Shown piece by piece: positions 8,625 to 17,939 of a DNA stretch of 64,000 nucleotides. Under the pieces are notes generated by a model. It ran no database searches. It saw only the letters and a list, made by a program, of their open reading frames with translations, and had not been told where the DNA came from. The position numbers and the translations under genes are program-made. The stretch is from an uncultured Spirochaetota bacterium (GTDB lineage Bacteria; Spirochaetota; Spirochaetia; JAFGXN01): assembly GCA_944390005.1 (NCBI GenBank), contig CALXOJ010000003.1:62001-126000 (forward strand), read 5' to 3'. The first letter of the stretch is position 1, and each line of letters starts with the position of its first letter.

Positions 8625-10601
8625 ATGATAAGACAACTTGCCGCGATAAGTTTGATGCTTTTTTCCGCTGCGCTTTTTGCTGAAATGCCTTCCCGGACAG
8701 CTCGGGAGGATTATTTGAACGGTTTGGCTGCGTTGGAACGCTACGATGATTATGCAGCCGCTGAATACTTTCGCTACGCCATCGGAAAAAATCCGCAGTA
8801 TTTTGAACCTCATTACGGTTTGGCTAGATTGCTGTTTTTTATGGAGCGCTATGAGGAAGCGTTGGCGTCTGTGGAAACGGCGGAAAAGTTGAACAGAGAA
8901 AGTGTCGATTTAATGACGCTGAAAGGACGCATTTTTGTCGGATTGGGGCGTTTTGATGACGCAAGAGCATTGTTTCAATCAGCGCTTCAAAAAGAGTCCT
9001 TTAACATCGAAGCTCGGTTGGGGTTGGCCGATTTGGCGGTGGTAGCAGGAACCTACGACACGGCGCTCAAGACATATGAGTCGATTTTGAAGATGGTTCC
9101 GGAAGATAAGCGGGCGTTGTTGTCCATGATTGTCATTTACGATTCGATCGGTGACAGCGATCGGGCCCGAGAGTATATCGAAAAATGTCTGTCGATTTTT
9201 CCGAACGATTTGAATGTGCGTTTAATTGCGGCGCGGCATTATCGTCGGAACGGAGATAATCAAACAGCCGAACTTCACGCCCGAATCGCTTTGGATTTAA
9301 AAAAGGATTTTGAAAAAGCGGCGTGTTTTTTGGCGACTCTCTATTTGGACGAGGGGCGGACAGAGGAAGCGGAAAATGTACTTTTGCCGTTTTTGGATTA
9401 CCGCTGCGATTTATTTCGAATCTATTATTTACTTGGCGAAACAAATCGGAAAAAGAATGATTATCGAAAGGCTGCCGATTTTTACGCGCAAGCGTTGGAG
9501 CTGCGTTACGGAGATGAAGTTGTTCGCATTGCGCGGGAAAATTTGATCCTATCCGAAGATTCATTGGCTGATTTGGCGCCTGCGGAAGCGAACAGGCACT
9601 TTGACGACGCCGAAACTTGGTTTTCCCGTCATTACGACAGAGACGCTCGAACGGAAATTTTACGCGGTTTGAAGCTGCAGCCGGAGAGTATTGACGGACT
9701 GAAGCTGTTGGGACGGACCTATAAACTTAATCGAATGTATGATCATTACACCGATTTGCTTCAGCGATTGACGGAAATGTATCCTGAGGATTCGGATTTG
9801 AAAGACGAATGGGAAATTTATGATAACAGAGCTCAGAGTCGGACGGCTGCCGAATGGAAAATCGATCCGCTGTCGGTTGTTCGCAATCGCTTTCCTTTGG
9901 CGCTGTATATTCGAAAAACACCTGCGGCCGAACAGCTGTTTCATTACGGTTTGGACGAACATTTATTGAGATATTATGAATCGTTTTTGACGAGTGATAC
10001 CGATTTTTTTGAAATTCCCGATTCGGCTGTAGTCGAATCGTTTTCACAGGCGTTTGAGCGGGCTCAAAAAGCCGGAGCCGCTTCATTTTTGATTTTAACA
10101 GTGCGGGAAACAGATCGTTCAATTCAGTTGGATGGCGAGCTCTGTTTTGCGGCGACAGGATTGCAGGCAGATCGCTTTAGAATTACAAAGACGGGGAATT
10201 ACCGCTTTGTAAAAAGCGCGGAAGCGTTGTCTTCCTATTTGGCGGAGATCAAACCTGTCAACGGTTCGGTGATTCGATATGAATTTGATAAAATTCTGAT
10301 TAATCTCGGAAAGGCTGACGGTTTGCGTCCGGGGGATCGGCTGCATATTGTGCGGCAGGGGTATCTGATGTTCGGAAAGCAGCGGCTTGATTTGCTGTAT
10401 CGTGATTCATCGGTTTTAGGAAGCGCGGTGGTTTTAAGAGTTGAAGATTTAATCAGCGAGTGTCGTGTTGAAAAACGGTTCTTTTATGATTTCATCAACG
10501 AACAGGACCATGTCATTTTGACAAATAAAAATACGCCTCCGCCGCAGAATGATGAACAGACTGTCAGCGAAATTTACAAAGAAATTCTGAAATTCGATTG
10601 A
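8625..10601 (+). CDS. Exported TPR-repeat protein with FlgT-like C-terminal domain
   Basis: A 658-residue exported protein of unknown function. A signal peptide (about 1-19, ending LFAEMPS) is followed by consecutive tetratricopeptide repeats up to about residue 310 (e.g. YFRYAIGKNPQYFEPHYGLA, ALFQSALQKESFNIEARLGL) and more helical repeats to about 400. The C-terminal part (about 545-640) is beta-rich: LINLGKADGLRPGDRLHIVR and GSAVVLRVEDLISECRV resemble the C-terminal domain of flagellar FlgT and related CsgG-like proteins. That resemblance is by eye. GGAG lies 10 nt before the ATG and the gene begins 1 nt after the corC stop. A periplasmic scaffolding role is plausible but unproven. Confidence 0.8.
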   Translation: MIRQLAAISLMLFSAALFAEMPSRTAREDYLNGLAALERYDDYAAAEYFRYAIGKNPQYFEPHYGLARLLFFMERYEEALASVETAEKLNRESVDLMTLKGRIFVGLGRFDDARALFQSALQKESFNIEARLGLADLAVVAGTYDTALKTYESILKMVPEDKRALLSMIVIYDSIGDSDRAREYIEKCLSIFPNDLNVRLIAARHYRRNGDNQTAELHARIALDLKKDFEKAACFLATLYLDEGRTEEAENVLLPFLDYRCDLFRIYYLLGETNRKKNDYRKAADFYAQALELRYGDEVVRIARENLILSEDSLADLAPAEANRHFDDAETWFSRHYDRDARTEILRGLKLQPESIDGLKLLGRTYKLNRMYDHYTDLLQRLTEMYPEDSDLKDEWEIYDNRAQSRTAAEWKIDPLSVVRNRFPLALYIRKTPAAEQLFHYGLDEHLLRYYESFLTSDTDFFEIPDSAVVESFSQAFERAQKAGAASFLILTVRETDRSIQLDGELCFAATGLQADRFRITKTGNYRFVKSAEALSSYLAEIKPVNGSVIRYEFDKILINLGKADGLRPGDRLHIVRQGYLMFGKQRLDLLYRDSSVLGSAVVLRVEDLISECRVEKRFFYDFINEQDHVILTNKNTPPPQNDEQTVSEIYKEILKFD

Positions 10602-10610
10602 GGTGAGAAA

Positions 10611-12437
10611 ATGATTCCATTGAGAAGTTCGATTACGACAGAAGGTCGAAAAATGGCAGGTGCTCGTTCCTTGTGGCGTGCTAACGGAATGAAAGAAGAA
10701 CAGTTTGGTAAACCGATTATCGGGATTGTCAATTCATTTACGCAATTGGTTCCCGGACACGTTCATCTTCATGAAATCGGACAGGAGGTCAAAGCTCTCT
10801 TTGAAGAACGCGGTTTTTTTGCAGCCGAATTTAATACAATCGCCATTGACGACGGCATTGCGATGGGGCACGACGGAATGCTCTATTCGTTGCCTTCCCG
10901 TGATTTGATTGCCGATTCGGTTGAATATATGGCAAACGCTCACCGTGTCGATGCGTTGTTTTGCATCAGCAATTGCGACAAAATCACGCCCGGCATGCTG
11001 ATGGCGGCGATGCGGCTGAATATTCCTGCGATTTTTGTCTCGGGCGGTCCGATGGAGGCGGGACGCTTTCAGGGCGGTGTTTACGATATGATTGACGCAA
11101 TGGTGAAGGGGGCCGACGAAACCGTTTCTACCGAATTTGTCGACGGTTTGGAGCGGGCCGCTTGTCCGACTTGCGGCTGCTGTTCCGGAATGTTTACCGC
11201 CAACAGCATGAACTGTCTGACGGAAGCCATCGGTTTGGCGCTGCCCGGCAACGGTACGGTTGTGGCCACTCACGTCAACCGACGCAAACTGTTTCATAAA
11301 GCGGTCGATATTTTGATTCGCAATATCGAACGGTATTATTATGACGGCGACGATTCGGTGCTGCCGCGTTCAATTGCAACTCGGGCGGCTTTCCTCAATG
11401 CGATGACGTTGGACATCGCGATGGGCGGATCCACTAATACGGTTCTTCATTTGCTGGCTATCGCGAGAGAAGCCGGTGTTGATTTTACAATGAAGGACAT
11501 CGACGCGCTTTCCCGGAAAGTTCCGTGCATCTGCAAAGTGGCGCCGAATTCCTCTTATCATGTGGAGGACGTCAACCGCGCCGGCGGCATTCTTTCCATT
11601 ATGGGCGAGCTGAACCGCGCGTTTTTGATTGATGTGACCGTTAAACGGGTTGATACGCCGACTTTGGGAGATGCGCTGCGTCAGTTTGATGTTATGAGCA
11701 CCTCCGTTTCGGTTGAAGCGTTGGATTTGTACAATTCGGCGCCCGGCGGCCGCTTTAATTTAAAACTCGGTTCCCAAGATGCGGTATTTGACGGATTGGA
11801 TACCGACCGTAAAGGCGGCTGTATCCGTTCAACGTCTTCGGCGTATACGGCCGACGGCGGACTGGCGGTTCTTTTCGGCAACATCGCCCGCTGCGGCTGT
11901 ATTGTCAAAACAGCCGGAGCCGACGCTTCCCTGATGACATTTACCGGAAAAGCGATTGTTTTTGAATCTCAGGAAGAGGCTGTTGAAGGCATTCTCGGCG
12001 GAAAGGTAAAACCCGGAAACGTTGTCGTCATCCGCTACGAAGGTCCGAAAGGCGGGCCCGGAATGCAGGAAATGCTCTACCCGACAAGTTACTTGAAATC
12101 GATGAAGTTGGATAAAGAGTGCGCGCTTTTGACTGACGGACGTTTTTCCGGGGGAACCAGCGGTCTTTCCATCGGACACACATCTCCCGAAGCGGCTTCC
12201 GGAGGGGAGATTGCTCTCATCGAAGATGGAGACGAAATCCGTATCGACATACCCTCCCGCTCCATTGAATTGATGATCGGTAATGAGGAATTCGAGCGGC
12301 GGCGTAAAAAGCAGGAAGCGAGAGGAAAAGAGGCGTACACACCGTTGAAACGCAATCGGGAGGTTTCCAAGTCGCTGAAAATTTACGCAGCGCACGTTTT
12401 AAGCGCCGACACAGGCGCCGTTCGGGAAGATTTGTAA
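10611..12437 (+). CDS. ilvD: Dihydroxy-acid dehydratase
   Basis: Dehydrates 2,3-dihydroxy-isovalerate and -methylvalerate to the 2-keto acids, a late step of valine/isoleucine synthesis. The 608 residues match the long IlvD type. The family signatures are present: [12 protein letters not shown] (about 117-128, cluster Cys) and [18 protein letters not shown] (about 184-201), plus the C-terminal [14 protein letters not shown]. The related Edd (phosphogluconate dehydratase) is less likely because the pattern follows IlvD throughout. GAGGTGAG precedes the ATG. No other ilv genes are in the window. The next gene overlaps it by one base (TAATG). Confidence 0.93.
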   Translation: MIPLRSSITTEGRKMAGARSLWRANGMKEEQFGKPIIGIVNSFTQLVPGHVHLHEIGQEVKALFEERGFFAAEFNTIAIDDGIAMGHDGMLYSLPSRDLIADSVEYMANAHRVDALFCISNCDKITPGMLMAAMRLNIPAIFVSGGPMEAGRFQGGVYDMIDAMVKGADETVSTEFVDGLERAACPTCGCCSGMFTANSMNCLTEAIGLALPGNGTVVATHVNRRKLFHKAVDILIRNIERYYYDGDDSVLPRSIATRAAFLNAMTLDIAMGGSTNTVLHLLAIAREAGVDFTMKDIDALSRKVPCICKVAPNSSYHVEDVNRAGGILSIMGELNRAFLIDVTVKRVDTPTLGDALRQFDVMSTSVSVEALDLYNSAPGGRFNLKLGSQDAVFDGLDTDRKGGCIRSTSSAYTADGGLAVLFGNIARCGCIVKTAGADASLMTFTGKAIVFESQEEAVEGILGGKVKPGNVVVIRYEGPKGGPGMQEMLYPTSYLKSMKLDKECALLTDGRFSGGTSGLSIGHTSPEAASGGEIALIEDGDEIRIDIPSRSIELMIGNEEFERRRKKQEARGKEAYTPLKRNREVSKSLKIYAAHVLSADTGAVREDL

Positions 12438-13087
12438 TGATTGCCGTCGAACCCTTTGTCTGCAATGCGTTTGCACAGAACACATATATCGTTTATGATG
12501 AGGATCGGAAAGAGGCGTTTGCCGTCGATGCCGGTATGTACGAAGAAGCCGAGCGGTTGGCGTTTGACCGCTTTCTGAAACAGCGGCAGCTGACGCTCAA
12601 GTTCCTTATCAACACCCACCTGCATTTGGATCATATTTTCGGAAACCGATTTGTCGCCGATCGATACGGAGTGCCGCTTTACTATGCAAAAGAGGACGAA
12701 TTTCTATTGAATGATTTTGCTTCGCAGGCGGCGGCATTTGGTCTGCAAGTCGGAGCCGAGCATTTGCCGCCTGTTTCCGAAAACTCCTTTTCGGACGGTT
12801 TTTCGGTTGCGTTTGCCGATTCGGAAATAAAAACGATTTCAACGCCGGGCCACTCTCCCGGAAGCGTCCTTGTTTATTTTCCATCGGAAAAGCTTCTTTT
12901 CAGCGGCGACACTCTTTTTCGCGGCGGGGTGGGGCGAACCGACTTGCCGGGCGGAAATACAGCGCAGCTGAAAGAGTCTCTAAAAATGATGACGAGCACT
13001 TTCGATGACAACGTTAAAATTTTCCCCGGACACGGTTTAGCTACAACGTTGACTTTTGAGAAAAAATACAATCCTTTCTTGGTTTGA
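12437..13087 (+). CDS. Metallo-beta-lactamase-fold hydrolase (glyoxalase II-like)
   Basis: A 216-residue cytoplasmic MBL-fold enzyme. The metal ligands are in NTHLHLDHIFGN (near residue 58), TPGHSPGSVLVYF, FSGDTLFRGGVGRTDLPGG and FPGHG, the pattern of glyoxalase-II-like (YcbL/GloB-related) thioesterases. Compact size and lack of a C-terminal helical domain favour the YcbL-like group over classical GloB. It is coupled to ilvD by TAATG. The substrate is not predictable. Confidence 0.88.
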   Translation: MIAVEPFVCNAFAQNTYIVYDEDRKEAFAVDAGMYEEAERLAFDRFLKQRQLTLKFLINTHLHLDHIFGNRFVADRYGVPLYYAKEDEFLLNDFASQAAAFGLQVGAEHLPPVSENSFSDGFSVAFADSEIKTISTPGHSPGSVLVYFPSEKLLFSGDTLFRGGVGRTDLPGGNTAQLKESLKMMTSTFDDNVKIFPGHGLATTLTFEKKYNPFLV

Positions 13088-13260
13088 ATTGTCATTAACC
13101 AGCTCAAATCTCTTTGTTATGCCTCCAAAGTGTTTAATTTCTCTTGAACAATGAAGGAAAATCTTCATCTGCGCATGTTTTACGAATGGTTGAACGCGGA
13201 ATTGGCGTTATTCTGTACAGAACTTGGATGAGTTGAGAATCCGTTTGAATTTGAATCCGA
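13088..13260 (+). other. Decayed plus-strand coding debris
   Basis: There is no intact gene here. A plus-strand frame from ATG 13151 reads MKENLHLRMFYEWLNAEL..., hits TGA, continues ENPFEFESD and stops again. After a frame change, SEYGKLIEDKTRKTIDDEMI runs through 13261-13347, antisense to the end of the DUF1016 fragment. The pieces look protein-like but I do not recognise the family. The likely reading is a broken gene joined to the restriction island. Confidence 0.4.
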
Positions 13261-13953
13261 TCAGAATACGGAAAATTGATTGAAGACAAAACAAGAAAGA
13301 CGATAGATGATGAAATGATCAGAGCATGGCAGCTCCGGCAGTCCTAAAAATTCCAATACATAGGGATCTTTCACGGCATCCTTCGGAGATTCTATAGTTT
13401 GCCCTTCCAATGCAAGCCGGTAAACCTTATCCTTATCCGTGCTGAGTGCCAGCCGTTCATAGAGGGAGCTGTTGCACTGCCGTTTCAACTCGCTGAGGCT
13501 CCAATCGTTTTTGACAGACTCAATCTCGTAAAAATGCCGTTCCTCGATATTGTCGATGCGCATGAGTTTCAGATAGTGCGACCAGCTCAGGTAGAATTTC
13601 CTCCCGGTGCTGATAGCGGGAAGGTTCTCAAATTGGCTAAACACTGTTTCGCCAATTTGATCCTCGGAATAAACCTTGTAAAACTGCCGGATATTTTTCA
13701 GGTTGCCAACGGAAAAGCCTTTGCCGAAGTTTTTTGTCAAATAGGCGGACAACTCTTTCAAAAGCTGCGTGCCGTATGCCGCGCGGTTCGCGCCGTGCTG
13801 CTCTTCCTCGACGATCATCCTGCCGATTTCAAAATAGGCATAGACCATCGAAAGATTGACTGCCGTTTTCGCATTCTTCCGAGCGTGGGCAAGCACATCG
13901 GAAACACTTTGCAGGAAGTCGCGGTTAATTGGAAGGATTTCGTTCTTATCCAT
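13261..13953 (-). pseudogene. DUF1016 (YhcG-like) protein, C-terminal nuclease domain lost
   Basis: The N-terminal DUF1016 domain is clear (MVYAYFEIGRMIVEEEQHG, FGKGFSVGNLKNIRQFYKVY, LSWSHYLKLMRIDN, and WSLSELKRQCNSSLYERL). It runs to the conserved DPYVLEFLGLPE and then leaves the family: the last 20-odd residues are antisense to plus-strand debris. The PDDEXK-type nuclease domain that normally follows is missing, and the 230 residues are about two thirds of family length. A Shine-Dalgarno (GAGGAG) precedes the ATG. DUF1016 genes often accompany restriction-modification loci, and this one lies 12 nt after the mod remnant. Probably nonfunctional. Confidence 0.8.
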
Positions 13954-13965
13954 CGCCGCGTCTCC

Positions 13966-14826
13966 TCAAATCACCCTGACCCGTTTGGAAATGTCGTTTG
14001 CGTCTTCCGGCATGCAGAGCTTGAAAATCTCGAACACGTTGATTTTGGAAGGGCTGTCGGCAAAGCTTGAGTCGCGGAAAACGGCGCGCAGCGGCTTGCG
14101 TTTGGCAATCTCCTTGACCACGTTTTCCGGGATGTTTTTATCGAAGCAGGCTATCAGGTCGCCGTCGTTGTAGGTGTGGACGGTGCAGCCATCGATCTGC
14201 TCGGATTTGTACGGCAACGAAAGCGGCAGTCCCCAATCCGGCAGGCAGCCGAACAGCAGATCAAGGTCGGTGCGGTCTTCCTTGATATTGGACACCATCT
14301 CTTCCAGATTCTTCTGATCATACTCCTCGTCGTACATTCCCATCTGCTCGTTTTCCTCTTCCTGCGAGCGCATGAAATCGTCGGCATAGATGAAGTCGTG
14401 GCCGGTGTTGTAGGGCGGGTCGATGTAGATCATCTTCACCTTGCCCAGATACGCCTCCTGCAAGAGCTTGAGCACCTCCAGATTGTCGCCCTCGATGTAG
14501 AGGTTTTCGGTGGTGTCCCAGTTTTTGCTCTCGTCCGGGCAGGGGCGCAGCGTCTTGCGGATGGGCTTATTCGCCTCCACAATTGCCGACTTCTTGCCCA
14601 CCCATGTAAACTCGTAGCACTCGTCTCCGTCCACCACATCCGGCGCCAGCATCTGCTTGAGCATTTCAAAGTTGACGGCGCGCTTGAGCTTGCCGTTCTC
14701 GTCCCGCATCTCGGTGACGCAGTTGGGGAACAGCGCGGCGATTTTGTCAATGTTCTGCGAGGTAAGGTCGGGGGATTCAAATTGATTTGCATTTTTTGCT
14801 CTAAATAAGGAATTATCTGAGGTCAC
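13966..14826 (-). pseudogene. Type III restriction-modification methyltransferase (Mod) with its core deleted
   Basis: A 286-residue open frame with a GTG start and GGAG 9 nt upstream. Residues 1-175 match the start of a type III Mod adenine methyltransferase: LYIEGDNLEVLKLLQEAYLG, then catalytic motif IV DPPYNTG at 136-142. After about residue 177 the sequence jumps to the Mod C-terminal tail (VSNIKEDRTDLDLLFGCLPD, AVFRDSSFADSPSKIN). Everything between is absent, including the target-recognition region and the SAM-binding motif I, about 300 or more residues, yet the frame is kept. No res (restriction subunit) gene is present. The GC-rich codons around 14400-14760 differ from the neighbours, consistent with acquisition by transfer. 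Methylation activity is very unlikely. Confidence 0.85.
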
Positions 14827-15308
14827 TATGAAATTCTCCGGTTAATTATTATATGCTATTTTTGCTATTATCTCCAGTATTTTTATCTTATTGGAATCGT
14901 TTTTATAAACAAGGATTGGCATAATTATATTTACAGAAAAGATTTATGCTCAAAATTGAAATTATTGATTTGGCCGTCGGTCAAAGATGTTTTTGCAAAC
15001 TTAACAAAATTGATGAATCGTGATAAACGATAGGCTTCCCGAAACGAAAGTTGTTCGAAGGTATGATGATACGACTCGAAATCCGAAAAGCAAAAAATAT
15101 CATTGCCGATAGATATACGGAATGTATTGCAGAGGAGAAAAAAGAGAAGGCAGTGTTGTTTTGACAGATGCCGGCATTCGGAAAGAGCGAAGAATTATAT
15201 AGCAAAAACACGTAAAAATCGAAATATTTGTTATTTTTGTCTACAGATTTCCATTAATGACTTGTTATTTTAACAAATTTTTTTAAAATAAAAGTATGGA
15301 GGTTTTTT
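14827..15308. other. AT-rich intergenic stretch beside the decayed island
   Basis: 482 bases without a convincing gene. Short plus-strand frames with protein-like composition occur, such as 15063-15164 (MMIRLEIRKAKNIIADRY... 33 residues) with no Shine-Dalgarno; they look like debris. The last 50 bases hold the promoter of the following lipoprotein. Confidence 0.5.
15262..15289 (+). promoter_or_regulatory. Promoter with inverted repeat over the -35 box
   Basis: TTGTTA (15262-15267), a 16-nt spacer and TAAAAT (15284-15289). The -35 hexamer is also the left arm of a perfect inverted repeat, TTGTTA-TTT-TAACAA (15262-15276), so a repressor could bind there. GGAGG follows just before the lipoprotein ATG. 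Confidence 0.5.
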
Positions 15309-15902
15309 ATGAAGAAAACTTTTAAAATATGTGCGCTTTTTTTGATTGTTTTTTTAAGCGGCTGCAGTCTCTGTTTGGCGTTGGGAGTTATCGGCGCCAT
15401 CGGCGGTTTGGCTTATGCTGTCGGAAACTCTTACGCTCCGGTTGTTTTTGTTGCGGATGCTTACGGTGCGGTTGTTGTTAAAGCGCAAACCGATGGATTA
15501 AAGGAAGGGACGTTTTCATTTAAAGATGCGGTTTCTCAAAAAGATGTGACCGGTTCCGATCCGGTCGGCCGATACAACGGCGATCTGACGCTGACAACGA
15601 CAGACGGCGGCAGCAACTACACCATGAACGGCACACTGAAACTCTCCGGAATCAACGAAGATTTGAAGACAGCCTTTACAACCATTAAAGATTTAAAAGA
15701 GCCGGTTGATATCATTTTCGAAAATGTGGTGATTATCGGAGATAAAGAAAATCAATTCTTTACCGGTCTGACAGGAGGAACCATCTATGTCGGATCGACA
15801 CAGACCAGTTGGAAGGTTGATTTGACCGGAACCGGCAAAGCTGTCGGATTTTTTGACGAAGCGGATCAAAATATCAATACTTTTATTGAAGAGAAATTTT
15901 AA
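15309..15902 (+). CDS. Small lipoprotein of unknown function
   Basis: A 197-residue exported lipoprotein. The signal peptide ends in the lipobox LSGC (Cys at residue 19), followed by a hydrophobic Gly/Ala-rich stretch (ALGVIGAIGGLAYAVG) and a beta-rich soluble part with no recognisable catalytic motif. It resembles DUF3568-type small lipoproteins only in general layout. GGAGG lies at optimal distance from the ATG. It is alone on its strand and its stop codon overlaps that of the convergent U32 gene (shared TTAA). Confidence 0.75.
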   Translation: MKKTFKICALFLIVFLSGCSLCLALGVIGAIGGLAYAVGNSYAPVVFVADAYGAVVVKAQTDGLKEGTFSFKDAVSQKDVTGSDPVGRYNGDLTLTTTDGGSNYTMNGTLKLSGINEDLKTAFTTIKDLKEPVDIIFENVVIIGDKENQFFTGLTGGTIYVGSTQTSWKVDLTGTGKAVGFFDEADQNINTFIEEKF

Positions 15903-17098
15903 GCCTCTTCTGTTTTTCGAATAATATCGCCGGGGGCGATTGGATGACAGCTTGAAATAAAAACTGTCTGTCCGTGCCCGGCTCGTGTGAGAGGTCGGCC
16001 TTCTTCGTCGGAGAGGGAGTAGCCGGTCTCTTTTTTGTACGGAAAATTCGGTGAAATCCACTCGATTTCTTCACCGGCAATAAGGCGGTTGTAGAGCTTT
16101 AGGGCGAATCGGCCGTCTTCGGTCGGTTCGCCGACTTTTCCAAGCAGGCGGTAACGGCGGAGATAAGAGCGGTCGGTTGTTTTGGTCTCGTCTCCATCAT
16201 TAAAAAGAAAGCCGCGCGTGAATTCCCGGTGACTGACTTTTTCCAATTCCTGCTGATAGTCAGCTAAATCGGAAATATCGGCGCCGGCAAGAGCGTCGAG
16301 AGTTTTTCGGTAAGCACGCGTGACGACAGCGGCGTAATAAATCGATTTCATTCGGCCTTCGATTTTAAAGCTGTCGATGCCGGCGTCTTGCAGCGTTTTC
16401 AAATCGTGGAGAAGACAAAGATCCTTGCTGCTGAGAACGGCAGTGTAACGCTCGTCTGTCTCGATGGGGAAAAATTCGCCCGGTCTTTCCTTTTCTTCCA
16501 AAACTCGGTATTCCCAGCGGCAGCTGTGGGCACAGTCGCCGCTGTTGGCGCTTCGTTGAGTCATAAAACGGCTTAAAAAGCAGCGGCCTGAGTACGCCAG
16601 ACACATCGCACCGTGAACGAAGACTTCAAGCTCTAAATCGGGAACCGCATCTTTAATCTCTTTAATTTCGTCGAGAGAAGTTTCCCTTCCCAAAACAATA
16701 CGGGAAAATCCCAGTCGGTGATAAAATTTAGCCGCTTCTCTGTTGAGACAGTTGGCTTGTGTGCTGAGGTGCAGCTGTCGGTTGGGAAAATTCGTTTGCA
16801 GCCACTCAATGATTCCCGGATCGCTGACGATAAATCCGTCGAGCGGACAGGCTGCAAGAAATTCTTTGTTTTCAAAAAGGGCGTTTAAATCGTTGTTGTG
16901 AAAATAGATATTGAGAGCGCCGTAAAGTTTGCGGCCGCCTTTGATTTCCGTCATTCGGCTTGCTTCAGATTCAAAAAAGTTATCGGCTCTTTTGCGCAGA
17001 CTAAAATTTTTTAATCCGATGTAAGCGGCATCCGCACCGAAGCGGTAGACAGTCTCGAGTTTTTCAAGATTTCCGGCAGGAGCCAGCAGCTCACTCAT
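15899..17098 (-). CDS. U32 family peptidase-like protein
   Basis: A 399-residue protein of the U32 family. Members include RlhA and TrhP, which are needed for hydroxylation of rRNA and tRNA bases, as well as a few reported collagenases. The start SELLAPAGNLEKLETVYRFGADAAYIG is typical, and the signature is complete: EVFVHGAMCLAYSGRCFLS followed by C-x3-C in NSGDCAHSCRWEY, which supplies Fe-S/metal cysteines. An RNA-modification role is more likely than proteolysis. It is last in a minus-strand operon with the VanY-like gene (8-nt overlap) and lon. Confidence 0.88.
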   Translation of the reverse strand: MSELLAPAGNLEKLETVYRFGADAAYIGLKNFSLRKRADNFFESEASRMTEIKGGRKLYGALNIYFHNNDLNALFENKEFLAACPLDGFIVSDPGIIEWLQTNFPNRQLHLSTQANCLNREAAKFYHRLGFSRIVLGRETSLDEIKEIKDAVPDLELEVFVHGAMCLAYSGRCFLSRFMTQRSANSGDCAHSCRWEYRVLEEKERPGEFFPIETDERYTAVLSSKDLCLLHDLKTLQDAGIDSFKIEGRMKSIYYAAVVTRAYRKTLDALAGADISDLADYQQELEKVSHREFTRGFLFNDGDETKTTDRSYLRRYRLLGKVGEPTEDGRFALKLYNRLIAGEEIEWISPNFPYKKETGYSLSDEEGRPLTRAGHGQTVFISSCHPIAPGDIIRKTEEA

Positions 17099-17939
17099 TG
17101 ATGCGAAACTCCTTGTAAAAGCCGTACCAGTCGTGCAAGTAGCGGGTCAGATAAAACTGAATGTCAGCGAAAAACCGTTTTTGCAAGCGGCACGCCGCTG
17201 CCGTCAGATAGCGGAAGTGCCACGGCTCGTAGTCGTAACCGGTCAGTGTTTCGAATTCTTCGGGATAGCTGAGGCTCCAACCAAAATCGGCTGCATGATT
17301 TTGCAGCCAGCGGCCTTCTTTGGTTTCTCCGAAATTCTGCCGCAGCGAATTGAAATCGACCGCCAATCCGGTTTGATGCTGACTGTGTCCCGGCGCCGCC
17401 GAAACCGGCAGTCCCGCTTTACCAACGTCGGTTTTCAGTCGGTCGTAGAGCCGTTTTTGATAATCGTATGTACGGTATCCGGAAACGGCAAAAATCCGAA
17501 TGCCGTCGTCGGCGGCTGCCTGCGAAAGGGCGGCAAACGCTTCCGCCGCGGCTTTCCGCAGCCGCATGGGTTTGTTGATTTCAACCGAATAGCTGCTTAA
17601 ATCAACCAAATCGGCAGGACGGCAATCGATCGGTTCGACAGGCGTTTGCGCATCGATGTGGACAAAGAAACTCGGATGAGTATCAAGGATTTCCTCCATC
17701 TCTTTAAAAAAAAGCTCTTCGTCAGCGTGGATCGCATTTCGAATGAAAGCCGGCAGTTCGACCAAGGTGCTTTCCCACTGCGCCCGCGTAAAACCGAACC
17801 GTTCGGATGGTTTTTCGCCGGCTATTTTTTCCGCAAACAGCGGTTCGCTCTTTGTTTTCTGAATGGCAAAGGCGGTCGAAGCGGAGGCAGCCGCAAGAAA
17901 AATCGATGCGGCCGCAAAAGCCGTCAATTTTCGTTTCAC
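17091..17939 (-). CDS. Exported D,D-carboxypeptidase (VanY/LdcB family)
   Basis: A periplasmic zinc peptidase predicted to trim D-Ala from peptidoglycan stem peptides. A signal peptide occupies about residues 1-25 (MKRKLTAFAAASIFLAAASA). The Zn-site motifs of the VanY fold are present: SGYRTYDYQKRLYD, PGHSQHQTGLAVDF (H-x6-D) and EPWHFRYL with the ligand His. The 282 residues are normal. It lies between lon (4-nt overlap, ATGA) and the U32 gene (8-nt overlap), so the three are probably co-transcribed. LD- versus DD-specificity cannot be told by eye. Confidence 0.9.
   Translation of the reverse strand: MKRKLTAFAAASIFLAAASASTAFAIQKTKSEPLFAEKIAGEKPSERFGFTRAQWESTLVELPAFIRNAIHADEELFFKEMEEILDTHPSFFVHIDAQTPVEPIDCRPADLVDLSSYSVEINKPMRLRKAAAEAFAALSQAAADDGIRIFAVSGYRTYDYQKRLYDRLKTDVGKAGLPVSAAPGHSQHQTGLAVDFNSLRQNFGETKEGRWLQNHAADFGWSLSYPEEFETLTGYDYEPWHFRYLTAAACRLQKRFFADIQFYLTRYLHDWYGFYKEFRINE

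Noticed and set aside
14176-14808. 210-codon plus-strand frame opposite the mod remnant
   Set aside because: Antisense to recognisable Mod sequence including DPPYNTG; no motifs of its own.
14981-15211. 76-codon minus-strand frame next to the restriction island
   Set aside because: Random-looking hydrophobic/Ser-rich translation, no Shine-Dalgarno and no similarity I can name.
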